Positions 1-7,881 of a stretch of 32,426 bases of DNA are shown one piece after another. This DNA is from Pseudomonadota bacterium (lineage in GTDB: Bacteria; Desulfobacterota; Desulfobulbia; Desulfobulbales; SURF-16). Positions within the stretch are counted from its first letter, which is position 1. Every line of letters begins with the position of its first letter. The translations under genes were made by a program, and so were the position numbers. Under the pieces are notes generated by a model that worked only from the letters and a program-made list of their open reading frames with translations, was not told where the DNA came from and did no database searches. The stretch lies in NCBI GenBank assembly GCA_018897105.1, contig JAHILF010000126.1:1-32426 (forward strand). Direction: 5' to 3'.

Positions 1-2164
1 CGCATCCATTATCCGTAATCTGGCAGAAGGCATAACGGCCTTTGGCAAGGTCGCTTCCCCTGAAGGGCGTGGGCAGATCCTCCAGCTTTTCAAATGAGTA
101 ACCAGTACTGACAGTGATCTGCCCGTCAGCGTGGCCGATAGACTCACTGGCATTTAAGACAAGATTATGGATAACTTCCTGAATCTGTCCCATATCAAAA
201 TTGCACAAGACTGGCATGGCGGCGTGATTGACAATAAGGTTCACCGTCGGGGAAATATTGTTGCGCAACAAATCCTCCATATTCTTCACCAGAGCAGCAA
301 GATCATTGGGCTTCATATGCAGCTCCTGTTGCCCCACATAGGCAAGCATGGACCCGGAAATGTTCGAGGCCCTTTTTGCTGCCTTGATTGCCTGACTGAC
401 CATGTGTTCTGTTTTGGCATCATGAGGCAGCTGGAGTTCTATGAGCTGCAGGTTTCCCTGCACCGCCATCATGATATTGTTGAGATGGTGGGCAAAGGCA
501 CCCGCCATGACATTGAGACTTTTATAGCGCTGCGCCTGCTCCAGCTGATGAGCCAGCATGAGCTTCTCCTCCGCAGCTTTGATCCGCTCGTTAATGTCTT
601 GGATGATCCAGATGACCCCCTGGGAGATGTCATCCCTATTTAACAGACGACCGCAAAGATGACACCATATGCTGGCGCCGCCTTTTTTGACAAAGAGATG
701 ATCCGCCTCATAGGTATCGCCACGCAACAGAACAGGATAAACCGTTTTACCAAAGGCCTCATAATCATCCTCGTCAGGAAAGAACGGAGCGGTCGTCCTG
801 CCGACCAGCTCATCCGGCCCATAACCTGTAACGCGTAGTATTTCCGGGTTGACCCGATTAATAGTTCTCTGTGCATCCATGAAGAAAATGCCCACAGGTG
901 AGTTGTTGACCAGGGTCTCAATCTCTGTGCCGCGCAGCTCGAGACGGCGGGCCGCTTCTTCCGCCAGCTCCTTGGCGGAATTCAACTGGGCTGTGCGGAT
1001 CAGCACCTTTTGCTCCAGGGCATCCTGCGCCTGCAGAAGCTGCTCTTCCGCCCTTTTCCGGCGCTTGATATTAATGATCAGGACAACAATCGCCACACCT
1101 AATCCGCTGACAAAAACAGTCACCCCCCAGACCAGTGCCTGATATTCTTCATAAAACGAGAAGGGTTTATTAATGATAATGCTGTCCGGCGGTAATTTGT
1201 TTTGCCTGATTCCCCAGTGTTCAAGCTGCTTGAAATCAAACATGTTGCGGTTGGTGCCATATTTCACCACGGCAATGCTATCCGGCGCCTCGCCTGCCAG
1301 GATGCGATTGGCAAGCATTGCCGCTGCCTCGCCCTGGAAATAACCGGAAATGAGGTTGCCTCCCACCATGCCGTTGCCCAGATAAAAATTCAGCAGGCCG
1401 TACACCGGCACCGGACTGGCCGCAGAGATGAAGCGTATACTCTCCTGTTCCTGGTAATAATGGTCTAAGCGGTCACGGAAATAGACCCCGAAGAGGACAA
1501 TGGTATCAGCTGACAATGTCCGCAACTGCTCCTGCAGTTCTTGCATGGACAGGTTGTCGGCATAGCGGATGTCGAGGCGTCCGGCATAGCCGGCCAGCTG
1601 CTGCTTTATGGTGCGCATCCATGCCAGGCCGGTGGGCAGGTAGTCGTTAATGACAAAGACTTTTTTCGTCTGCGGGTGGATCATCAGGGCAATATTTATG
1701 GTGGCGGCCGCATCAAAAATTTCGGCAACGCCGGTAATACCGGGGAGACCGGCAATCATCCTGTCATCATAGAAGTTGACCCCGCAAAAGACCATAGGAA
1801 CACCGGGAAAAAGAGTATCGCGGAATTCCCGCATGAAGTTGAAGGCATTGTCGTCGGTGGCAATGATAAGGCGCAGAGGCGTATCCGCATATTTGCTGCG
1901 ATACAGTTCAAGCAGTTGCTGCTTGTATTGATCACTGTAGGGAATACGCTTGGTGTCCATGTTTTCCACATGGATCTCGATATGGTATTGATCAAACTCC
2001 AGCACATCCTGAAAGGCTTGAAACATATTCTGCTCCCACACCAGGCTCTGATGATAGGAGTTCAGGATGAGGATATGGGTGTTTGTATGAGAGGCATGTG
2101 CAGCGGCGGCCAAGATGAGAGTGGCAAAACACCACAAGATAACGCACAGCACCTGACGGATCAT
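1..2164 (-). CDS. Sensor histidine kinase with ABC-type periplasmic binding domain, PAS domain and kinase core (3' end cut by window edge)
   Basis: The reading frame is open from an ATG at 2164 to the window edge (about 721 codons). The protein starts with a signal peptide (about residues 1-21, hydrophobic, AAAAHA). A region resembling the ABC-transporter substrate-binding sensor family (ABC_sub_bind) follows, opening with THILILNSYH and containing TDDNAFNFMRE. One membrane helix lies at about 344-366 and is followed by KRRKRAEEQ. A coiled linker and a PAS domain come next (about 412-530, SPVGIFFMDAQRTINRVNPE). The H-box GAFAHHLNNIMMAVQ has its histidines at 559/560, and an N-box (NLVLNASESIG) comes before the cut. 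The frame ends inside the ATP-binding domain near ITDNG, so a receiver domain may follow outside. Likely role: membrane kinase sensing a periplasmic small ligand. The ligand is unknown. No transporter for it lies beside the gene. Confidence 0.88.
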   Translation of the reverse strand, partial: MIRQVLCVILWCFATLILAAAAHASHTNTHILILNSYHQSLVWEQNMFQAFQDVLEFDQYHIEIHVENMDTKRIPYSDQYKQQLLELYRSKYADTPLRLIIATDDNAFNFMREFRDTLFPGVPMVFCGVNFYDDRMIAGLPGITGVAEIFDAAATINIALMIHPQTKKVFVINDYLPTGLAWMRTIKQQLAGYAGRLDIRYADNLSMQELQEQLRTLSADTIVLFGVYFRDRLDHYYQEQESIRFISAASPVPVYGLLNFYLGNGMVGGNLISGYFQGEAAAMLANRILAGEAPDSIAVVKYGTNRNMFDFKQLEHWGIRQNKLPPDSIIINKPFSFYEEYQALVWGVTVFVSGLGVAIVVLIINIKRRKRAEEQLLQAQDALEQKVLIRTAQLNSAKELAEEAARRLELRGTEIETLVNNSPVGIFFMDAQRTINRVNPEILRVTGYGPDELVGRTTAPFFPDEDDYEAFGKTVYPVLLRGDTYEADHLFVKKGGASIWCHLCGRLLNRDDISQGVIWIIQDINERIKAAEEKLMLAHQLEQAQRYKSLNVMAGAFAHHLNNIMMAVQGNLQLIELQLPHDAKTEHMVSQAIKAAKRASNISGSMLAYVGQQELHMKPNDLAALVKNMEDLLRNNISPTVNLIVNHAAMPVLCNFDMGQIQEVIHNLVLNASESIGHADGQITVSTGYSFEKLEDLPTPFRGSDLAKGRYAFCQITDNGC

Positions 2165-2373
2165 ATAAAGTCCCAATTAATGAGATGTGAGCACAGGGTG
2201 CGGGAGAACTAACTGATAATATTAAATCACTTTATATAAGTTGGCGACAGACATAAATCATTTTCTTTCCTCCTGCTCCAGGCAATGGGTAAATCATATC
2301 GCAGTTGACAAGAGGTGAAATAGGCAAAGAACGGACGGCAGGCCATCTTTTCCTGCACAGGTCCGAGTTTGTA

Positions 2374-2400
2374 TTGAATCGAAATGAATTTAACGATAAT
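2374..2400 (+). promoter_or_regulatory. Tentative promoter for the IF-2-like gene
   Basis: TTGAAT (2374-2379) and GATAAT (2395-2400) are separated by only 15 bases, so this is a weak match to sigma-70. Its predicted start site falls next to the palindrome at 2411-2424. This is a tentative call. Confidence 0.25.
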
Positions 2401-2410
2401 ATCGCCTTAT

Positions 2411-2424
2411 TAAGGAGCTCCTTA
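2411..2424. promoter_or_regulatory. Perfect 14-base palindrome in the leader of the IF-2-like gene
   Basis: TAAGGAGCTCCTTA equals its own reverse complement. It lies 23 bases before the chosen start codon and contains a Shine-Dalgarno-like AAGGAG that its other half could pair with. It could be a repressor site near the transcription start or a decoy/regulatory RNA element. The palindrome is seen; the role is inference. Confidence 0.45.
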
Positions 2425-2434
2425 CAAATCACAT

Positions 2435-2440
2435 GGAGGT
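2435..2440 (+). promoter_or_regulatory. Ribosome binding site that fixes the start of the IF-2-like gene
   Basis: GGAGGT sits 7 bases before the ATG at 2448. An upstream in-frame ATG at 2433 would place this strong site inside the coding region and leave AAGGAG 15 bases away, which is too far. The start is therefore set at 2448. Confidence 0.7.
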
Positions 2441-2447
2441 TCTGCAA

Positions 2448-3188
2448 ATGGGTCACAAATCGAAAACGCACCACCAGCATAAAACAAGTAAACACTCCCC
2501 TAACCTCCCGGCATCGGCAACGACCTCTGAACAGGAGCACAATCCAACGCTTGCCATTGTTATCAAGAGTGATACTGACGGCTGTGAGCAGGCGGTTTGT
2601 GCAACCATTACCAAAAACACTATCGAGGGTCTGCCCGTGGAAATTATCCACAAAGGTGTGGGCGATATCTGCAAGACAGACGTCATGGCCGCAGCCACCG
2701 GCAGCAGACTGGTCCTTGGTTTCAATGTCAATGTGCTGCCCAGGGTTGCGGAACTCTGCAGTGAACAGAATGTCGAGGTGCGCCTCTACTCGGTTATTTA
2801 CAAACTGCACGAGGATCTCAGGGAGATCGCCGTCACACTCCTGCCCCGGGAAGCAGAGGAAAAGATTCTGGGCAAGGCCAAGGTCATTGCCCTGTTTAAA
2901 AGCAGCAGAAAGGGCATCATCATCGGCTGTGAGGTTGAGACAGGCAGACTGCAGCGCGGGGACCGCTTCCGCATCATCTCGGCAATGGGACCTGTCTACT
3001 CGGGCACCGTCTCCTCACTGCATATTGAAAAAGACAGCGTCAGCAAGGCCACGCCCGGGCAGCAGGTGGGCATGAAAATAGAAAATTTCAAGAATGCCCG
3101 CATCGGCGATCTGGTGGAGTGCTATCAGACCATTGCCAGCGGTAAGAACAGAAAATGGCAGCCGAGCGGAAAAATTCTTCATCTTTAA
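2448..3188 (+). CDS. Stand-alone IF-2 C-terminal domains (C1-C2), no GTPase domain
   Basis: The protein has 246 residues. Residues 1-33 form a basic, His/Lys/Ser-rich tail. Residues 34-133 match IF-2 domain III (C1): HKGVGDICKTDVMAAATGSR, GFNVNVLPRVAEL and VEVRLYSVIYKLHEDL line up with the conserved HSGVG..SDV, GFNVRPD..A.ELA and VDIRLYSVIY stretches of true IF-2. Residues 138-228 match domain IV (C2): ILGKAKVIALFKSSRKGIIIGC and KIENFKNARIGDLVE. The N-terminal domain, G domain and domain II of IF-2 are absent, so it cannot bind GTP as IF-2 does. From memory of the Bacillus IF-2 pocket, the fMet-reading segments (SLKRFKDDV and YECG) appear here as SLHIEKDSV and QQVG, so the key Arg, Glu and Cys are replaced. 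It is therefore probably not a working initiator-tRNA carrier. A membrane-protein gene follows 18 bases downstream. Confidence 0.82.
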   Translation: MGHKSKTHHQHKTSKHSPNLPASATTSEQEHNPTLAIVIKSDTDGCEQAVCATITKNTIEGLPVEIIHKGVGDICKTDVMAAATGSRLVLGFNVNVLPRVAELCSEQNVEVRLYSVIYKLHEDLREIAVTLLPREAEEKILGKAKVIALFKSSRKGIIIGCEVETGRLQRGDRFRIISAMGPVYSGTVSSLHIEKDSVSKATPGQQVGMKIENFKNARIGDLVECYQTIASGKNRKWQPSGKILHL

Positions 3189-3206
3189 GAAAGCGACGAA
3201 CCGATC

Positions 3207-3869
3207 ATGGGAAATGACCAACCAAACAGCACCGCCAAAGAAGATGTTTTAAAGCAGTATGAAAGGCTTCTGCTGCACGAAAACCAGTTCAACACCCACA
3301 TTGCGGAGATCAGGAAAATTGCCTCCGCCTGGCTGCTCGCTGACATGGGCGCCATGGCCTATATCCTCAAAGGCGCGCAAAACGGCATACTGAACCCTCT
3401 CGATCAGAGCATGATCCTTTTGGTCGGCCTGCTCGGCGCCATCGGCCTTGGGGTCCTGTGGATCATGGACCGGCTGGTGTATGCCCAACTTCTGGACGCC
3501 ACCATCTTTCTGGCGCTCAAAATGGAACAGGACCATGCCAATGAGCTTCCCCAGATCAGATCGACCATTCTGGCCTATTCCAGCTATGTGGGCAGCTACA
3601 TCAGCGCCTATTATTATGTGCCCGTTACCGCTCTCGTTTTCACCGCCTGCCTTTTCAAATTCAATGCCCTGATTGCAATCGTTGCCGCGGCAGGCATCTG
3701 CACAGTGATGGCCTTAGCCAGCCGTCCGAAAAAATTTTCAGACATGGCCGCACTCGGCGATGACATGGAGTTCGCCGCTTATCTGCGAATACTGGAAAGT
3801 GCGGAAAACAAGATTAAAATGAACCGCCTGCTCACAAAGATATCATGCGGAATCAAGTCAAAAAATTGA
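3207..3869 (+). CDS. Membrane protein of unknown family, about four helices
   Basis: The protein has 220 residues. A soluble N-terminal segment (1-37) is followed by predicted helices at about 39-55, 68-87, 136-151 and 153-171. An amphipathic charged stretch (about 89-118) lies between helices 2 and 3, and a charged C-terminal tail (about 173-220) contains MEFAAYLRILESAENKIKMNR. I do not recognise the family. The two helix pairs separated by a cytoplasmic-looking segment recall small integral membrane effectors or scaffolds, but no motif proves this. It starts 18 bases after the IF-2-like gene on the same strand, so the two are probably co-transcribed. No hairpin terminator is visible after it, only a T-rich run. 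Confidence 0.75.
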   Translation: MGNDQPNSTAKEDVLKQYERLLLHENQFNTHIAEIRKIASAWLLADMGAMAYILKGAQNGILNPLDQSMILLVGLLGAIGLGVLWIMDRLVYAQLLDATIFLALKMEQDHANELPQIRSTILAYSSYVGSYISAYYYVPVTALVFTACLFKFNALIAIVAAAGICTVMALASRPKKFSDMAALGDDMEFAAYLRILESAENKIKMNRLLTKISCGIKSKN

Positions 3870-4024
3870 AACTTTTCCTTCCTCTTTTTGTCTTTATTAT
3901 TTCGATTACTTAGAAAAAATGCATCCCGTTTCGTCAAGGTACGATTCGTTATGACCGAATAAAGCTAACCATAGTCCGGCAATGCTTCCACCACTGCCGT
4001 TCAACATTTTGCAAACCCGACATT

Positions 4025-4957
4025 ATGATTGAAGTAAAAAATTTATGTAAAAGCTATGATGATGTTCCGGCCTTGGACAAGGTCACCTTTTCCGTGCAGG
4101 ATGGAGAGGTCATAGGGCTGCTCGGCCCCAACGGGGCCGGTAAGACCACCCTGATGAAAATACTTACGGGCTTTCTCCAGCCGGATGCGGGAAGCGCCCG
4201 CATTGCAGGACTCGATGTCCTGGACCAGAGCGCAGCCATCCAGCAGATGATCGGCTATCTTCCGGAAAACGCCCCCCTCTACCCGGAACTCACCGTGCAA
4301 TCCTATCTGCGCATGATTGCCGATCTGCGCAATGTCCCCGGAGAAATACAGCAGCAGAGAATTTCCGCGGCCGTTATCAGCACAGGCCTTGCCGGTCGGC
4401 TCACCCTGCCCATCGGCACATTGAGCAAAGGGCTCCGGCAAAGGGTTGGGCTGGCCCAGGCCATTCTCCATCGCCCCAGTCTGCTTATCCTGGACGAGCC
4501 GACCAATGGACTTGATCCCACCCAGATTGCCGAGGTGCGTCATCTGATCAAAAAACTCGCCGGACAGAGTACGGTTATCATCTCCACTCATATTTTGTCC
4601 GAGGTGGAGGCGACCTGTGACCGGGCCATTATCATCATAAAAGGCCGGATCAAGGCCGATGCCAGGCTGTCGGAGCTTGCCGCAACCAGCAATGCCCGCC
4701 TTATTCTGGAGACCACTGATCCGGAAGGTCCCAGACAAATTCTCGCCGACCTGCCGGCAGTAAAACAGGTCAGTTATGACAAAATAAAAAAAGGACGCAT
4801 CTCCTATCTGATCATGACTGACAGCGACCAGGATCTCTGCCCGGCCATATTTACCCTGGCCAAAGAGCATGACTGGCAGCTGTGCGAATTACGCCAGGAG
4901 GCCAGGACCCTTGAAGCGGTATTTAATGAACTGGCCGCGGCGGGAGGTGAAAAATGA
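4025..4957 (+). CDS. ABC transporter ATP-binding protein (GldA/NosF-like)
   Basis: The protein has 310 residues. It is the energy-coupling subunit of an ABC-2 type transporter. Visible motifs are Walker A GPNGAGKTT (about 34-42), the signature LSKGLRQRV, Walker B LLILDEPTNGLD directly after it, and the H-loop histidine in STHILSEVE. The C-terminal about 80 residues are the usual DUF4162-like extension of this subfamily. Its last codons overlap the ATG of the next gene by 4 bases (ATGA, 4954-4957), so the two are translationally coupled. The downstream permease-GldG and DUF4340 genes indicate a Gld-type system rather than a drug or copper exporter. The start is the first ATG of the frame; the 155 bases upstream hold no clear promoter. 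Confidence 0.93.
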   Translation: MIEVKNLCKSYDDVPALDKVTFSVQDGEVIGLLGPNGAGKTTLMKILTGFLQPDAGSARIAGLDVLDQSAAIQQMIGYLPENAPLYPELTVQSYLRMIADLRNVPGEIQQQRISAAVISTGLAGRLTLPIGTLSKGLRQRVGLAQAILHRPSLLILDEPTNGLDPTQIAEVRHLIKKLAGQSTVIISTHILSEVEATCDRAIIIIKGRIKADARLSELAATSNARLILETTDPEGPRQILADLPAVKQVSYDKIKKGRISYLIMTDSDQDLCPAIFTLAKEHDWQLCELRQEARTLEAVFNELAAAGGEK

Positions 4958-7881
4958 AACAGATTCTTGCCATCTGCGGCAAAGAGATGAAAACCTATTT
5001 CGGCACGCCCATGGCTGCCATTTTCATCGGCTTTTTTCTGCTCTGTTCCCTTTTTTCCTTTTTCTGGCTGGAAACCTTCTTTGCCAGAAATACGGCGGAT
5101 ATCCGTCCCCTGTTTAACTGGATGCCCATGCTGATGATTTTTCTGGCGGCAGCCCTTACCATGCGCCAGTGGAGCGAGGAGCAGAAGATCGGTACCCTGG
5201 AGGTGCTTCTCACCCTGCCGGTGCGCCTGCACCAGCTGGTGCTGGGCAAATTCCTGGCCGTGCTGGCCCTCACTTCCTGCGCCTTGCTGCTCACCATCGG
5301 CCTGCCGATTTCCGTGGCCATGATGGGCAATATGGACTGGGGTCCGGTCATCGGCGGCTATCTCGGCGGCCTGCTCATGGCGGCAGCCTATATCAGTATC
5401 GGCCTTTTTGTCTCGTGCCGCACCGATAACCAGATTATCTCGCTCATGCTCACCGTCCTGCTGGCCGGCCTGTTTTTTCTTATCGGCTCAAGCGGTATTA
5501 CCGATTTCTTCGGCAATCAGGCTGCCGACTTTCTCCGCAACCTGGGCACGGGCAGCCGTTTTAGCAGCATCGAACGCGGCGTCATCGACCTGCGCGATGT
5601 GTTTTACTACCTGAGCCTTGCCGTGTTCTTCCTGACCTTGAACATCTACTTTCTTGACCGCACGCGCTGGAGTTTCGGCGAAAATACCGCAGGCTACCGG
5701 AGAAAGGCCGCAATCACCGTGCTGCTGATTGCAGTCAATCTCCTTGCCGCCAACATCTGGCTGTCCAGGGTGAGCTCAGCCCGGCTTGACCTCACCGCCC
5801 AGCGGGAATACTCCCTGTCCCGGGCCACCCGGGAGATCATCATTAATCTGCCCGAACCGCTGGTCATGCGCGGCTATTTCAGCGCCAAGACTCATCCCCT
5901 GCTCTCCCCGCTCGTGCCGCGCATCAAAGACCTGATGACCGAATACGGCATTGCCTCCCGTGGCAACATTCAAGTCTCCTTTGTCGATCCCAAGCTTGAC
6001 GAACAGATCGAAACCGAGGCCAACCAGCAGTATGGCATCAAACCGATTCCCTTTCAGGTGGCCGGCCGTTATGAGGCATCCGTGGTCAACTCCTATTTTC
6101 ATATACTGATCAAATACGGCGATCAATTTGTCACCCTGGGTTTTGATGATCTCATCGAGGTCAAACCGCGACCGGACGGCCAGCTCGACGTCTCTTTGCG
6201 GAATCTGGAATACGACCTCACCCGATCCATTAAAAAGGTGGTCTACGGCTTTCAGTCGCTGGCAACGGTTTTTGACGGCAATCCGGCCGGCTATAAATTA
6301 ATAAGCATCATTACCCCCCGTACCCTGCCGGAACCATTCCAGGCCATGCCCGATACCATCAAAAAGGTGGCCGGCGATCTTGAGCAGGAATCGGGCGGCA
6401 AGCTGCTCTTTGAAGAAAAAGACCCGGATGGGCTATCAGCCGCCGAACAGCAGAAGATGAACGACCAATACGGCATTGAACCGATCAGGATCTCTCTGTT
6501 TGCCGACGACACCTTCTATCTGCTTCTGCTGCTGCAGACAGGGGACAACATTGAACGGCTCTACCTCACCCCGGACATGGGGGAGGCGGAGCTGCGCCAG
6601 GAGATCGAGGGCGCCATCAAGCGCAACGGTTCCGGCTTCACCAAAACCATTGGCGTCTGGGCACCGACAGCGGGTCAACAATCCCCCCTGGCCATGATGG
6701 GGCACGGTGAACCCAAGGACAATTATCAGATCATGGAGCAGTTGCTGCGGGAAAACTATAATCTGCAGAAAGTCGATCTGGGCCCGGGCAGGATTCCCGG
6801 CGATATCGATGTTCTCCTGCTGCTGGCTCCCCATGACTTAACGGATGTGGAACGATTGGCAGTTGACCAGTACCTGATGCAGGGAGGGGCAGTCACAGTG
6901 CTTGCCGGCAACTATCTGCTCGATATGTCCCCGGAAGCCCAATCCCTGCAGGTCAGCAAGGTCAAGGATGGGCTGGCCGGACTGCTCAGTCATTACGGTA
7001 TCACTGTGGGAGAATCTCTGGTCATGGATAAACAGAACGAGCCGTTTCCCATACCGGTAAGCCGCAATATCGGCGGCATGACCATCCAGGAAATCCAGCG
7101 CATCGACTATCCCTTCTTCGTTGATGTGCGGCCGGAAAACATGGCCTCTGACAACCCCATCACTGCAAGTCTTCCTGCCGTGACCATGAACTGGGTGTCA
7201 CCGCTCTCTCTCGATGACCAGAAGTTACAGGGCAAGAAAGTCGCCATCCTGCTCAAGTCAAGCAATGAGTCCTGGCTTGCTCCATCGCCAATAATCGAAC
7301 CTGACTTCGACCATTTCCCTGGTAACGGCTTTGCCCCGGGCCAGAATTTGGAGCAGTACAATCTTGCCGTGGCCATAACCGGCGATTTTGCCAGCTTCTT
7401 TCAAAACAGCCCCGATCCCAGGCTGCAACAAAACGCCAATAAAGAAAAAAGCGGACATGATGAAAGCATGGAAGAAGAGCACACGGAACCTGAGCACACG
7501 CAGAAAAACAGGGACCTGCCGCCCATGCCGATCATCAACCATTCCCCCCCGTCAGCACGCCTGGTGGTCATCGGTTCGGCTGAATTTGTCAGTGACACGG
7601 TCATCAGCATGTCCCAGGGGCTGGGTGCGGACCGCTTCTTAAACAGTCTGGGCTTTATCCAGAATGTCATCGACTGGAGTGTGGCGGATGAAGATCTGCT
7701 GACCATCCGCTCTCGCGGTTCCCACGCCAGACTGCTCAAACCCATGACCAGACAGGAACAAACCTTCTGGGAATGGCTCAATTACGGAGTTGCCCTGGCA
7801 GCCTTGGCTGCAGTGAGCATCTTCGGGGCAAACCGCCGCAGAAAGGAAAAACCCATGCAGCTTGTGGAAGAAACGCCATGA
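4954..7881 (+). CDS. ABC-2 permease fused to GldG-type auxiliary domain
   Basis: The protein has 975 residues. Residues 1-245 are an ABC-2 permease with about six hydrophobic segments (FIGFFLLCSLFSFFWLETFF, GGLLMAAAYISIGLFVSC, LLAGLFFLIGSSGI). A further helix near 255-275 leads into a GldG / ABC_transp_aux region: RLDLTAQREYSLSRATREI is the usual entry motif, and a large periplasmic part follows. A last helix (about 935-955, YGVALAALAAVSIFGA) ends in NRRRKEKP. In the gliding-type systems I know, the permease (GldF) and GldG are separate proteins; here they are one chain. An acidic and His-rich insert (about 828-855) interrupts the GldG part. The gene overlaps its upstream and downstream neighbours by 4 bases each. 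The substrate is unknown. Confidence 0.9.
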   Translation: MKQILAICGKEMKTYFGTPMAAIFIGFFLLCSLFSFFWLETFFARNTADIRPLFNWMPMLMIFLAAALTMRQWSEEQKIGTLEVLLTLPVRLHQLVLGKFLAVLALTSCALLLTIGLPISVAMMGNMDWGPVIGGYLGGLLMAAAYISIGLFVSCRTDNQIISLMLTVLLAGLFFLIGSSGITDFFGNQAADFLRNLGTGSRFSSIERGVIDLRDVFYYLSLAVFFLTLNIYFLDRTRWSFGENTAGYRRKAAITVLLIAVNLLAANIWLSRVSSARLDLTAQREYSLSRATREIIINLPEPLVMRGYFSAKTHPLLSPLVPRIKDLMTEYGIASRGNIQVSFVDPKLDEQIETEANQQYGIKPIPFQVAGRYEASVVNSYFHILIKYGDQFVTLGFDDLIEVKPRPDGQLDVSLRNLEYDLTRSIKKVVYGFQSLATVFDGNPAGYKLISIITPRTLPEPFQAMPDTIKKVAGDLEQESGGKLLFEEKDPDGLSAAEQQKMNDQYGIEPIRISLFADDTFYLLLLLQTGDNIERLYLTPDMGEAELRQEIEGAIKRNGSGFTKTIGVWAPTAGQQSPLAMMGHGEPKDNYQIMEQLLRENYNLQKVDLGPGRIPGDIDVLLLLAPHDLTDVERLAVDQYLMQGGAVTVLAGNYLLDMSPEAQSLQVSKVKDGLAGLLSHYGITVGESLVMDKQNEPFPIPVSRNIGGMTIQEIQRIDYPFFVDVRPENMASDNPITASLPAVTMNWVSPLSLDDQKLQGKKVAILLKSSNESWLAPSPIIEPDFDHFPGNGFAPGQNLEQYNLAVAITGDFASFFQNSPDPRLQQNANKEKSGHDESMEEEHTEPEHTQKNRDLPPMPIINHSPPSARLVVIGSAEFVSDTVISMSQGLGADRFLNSLGFIQNVIDWSVADEDLLTIRSRGSHARLLKPMTRQEQTFWEWLNYGVALAALAAVSIFGANRRRKEKPMQLVEETP

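Noticed and set aside
2305-2333. TTGACA as a promoter for the IF-2-like gene
   Set aside because: The -10 position at 17 bases reads AGAACG, a poor match.
2305-3075. 256-codon open frame overlapping the IF-2-like gene
   Set aside because: Arg/Ser-rich shadow in another frame of the same strand; the IF-2 match is in the other frame with a good ribosome site.
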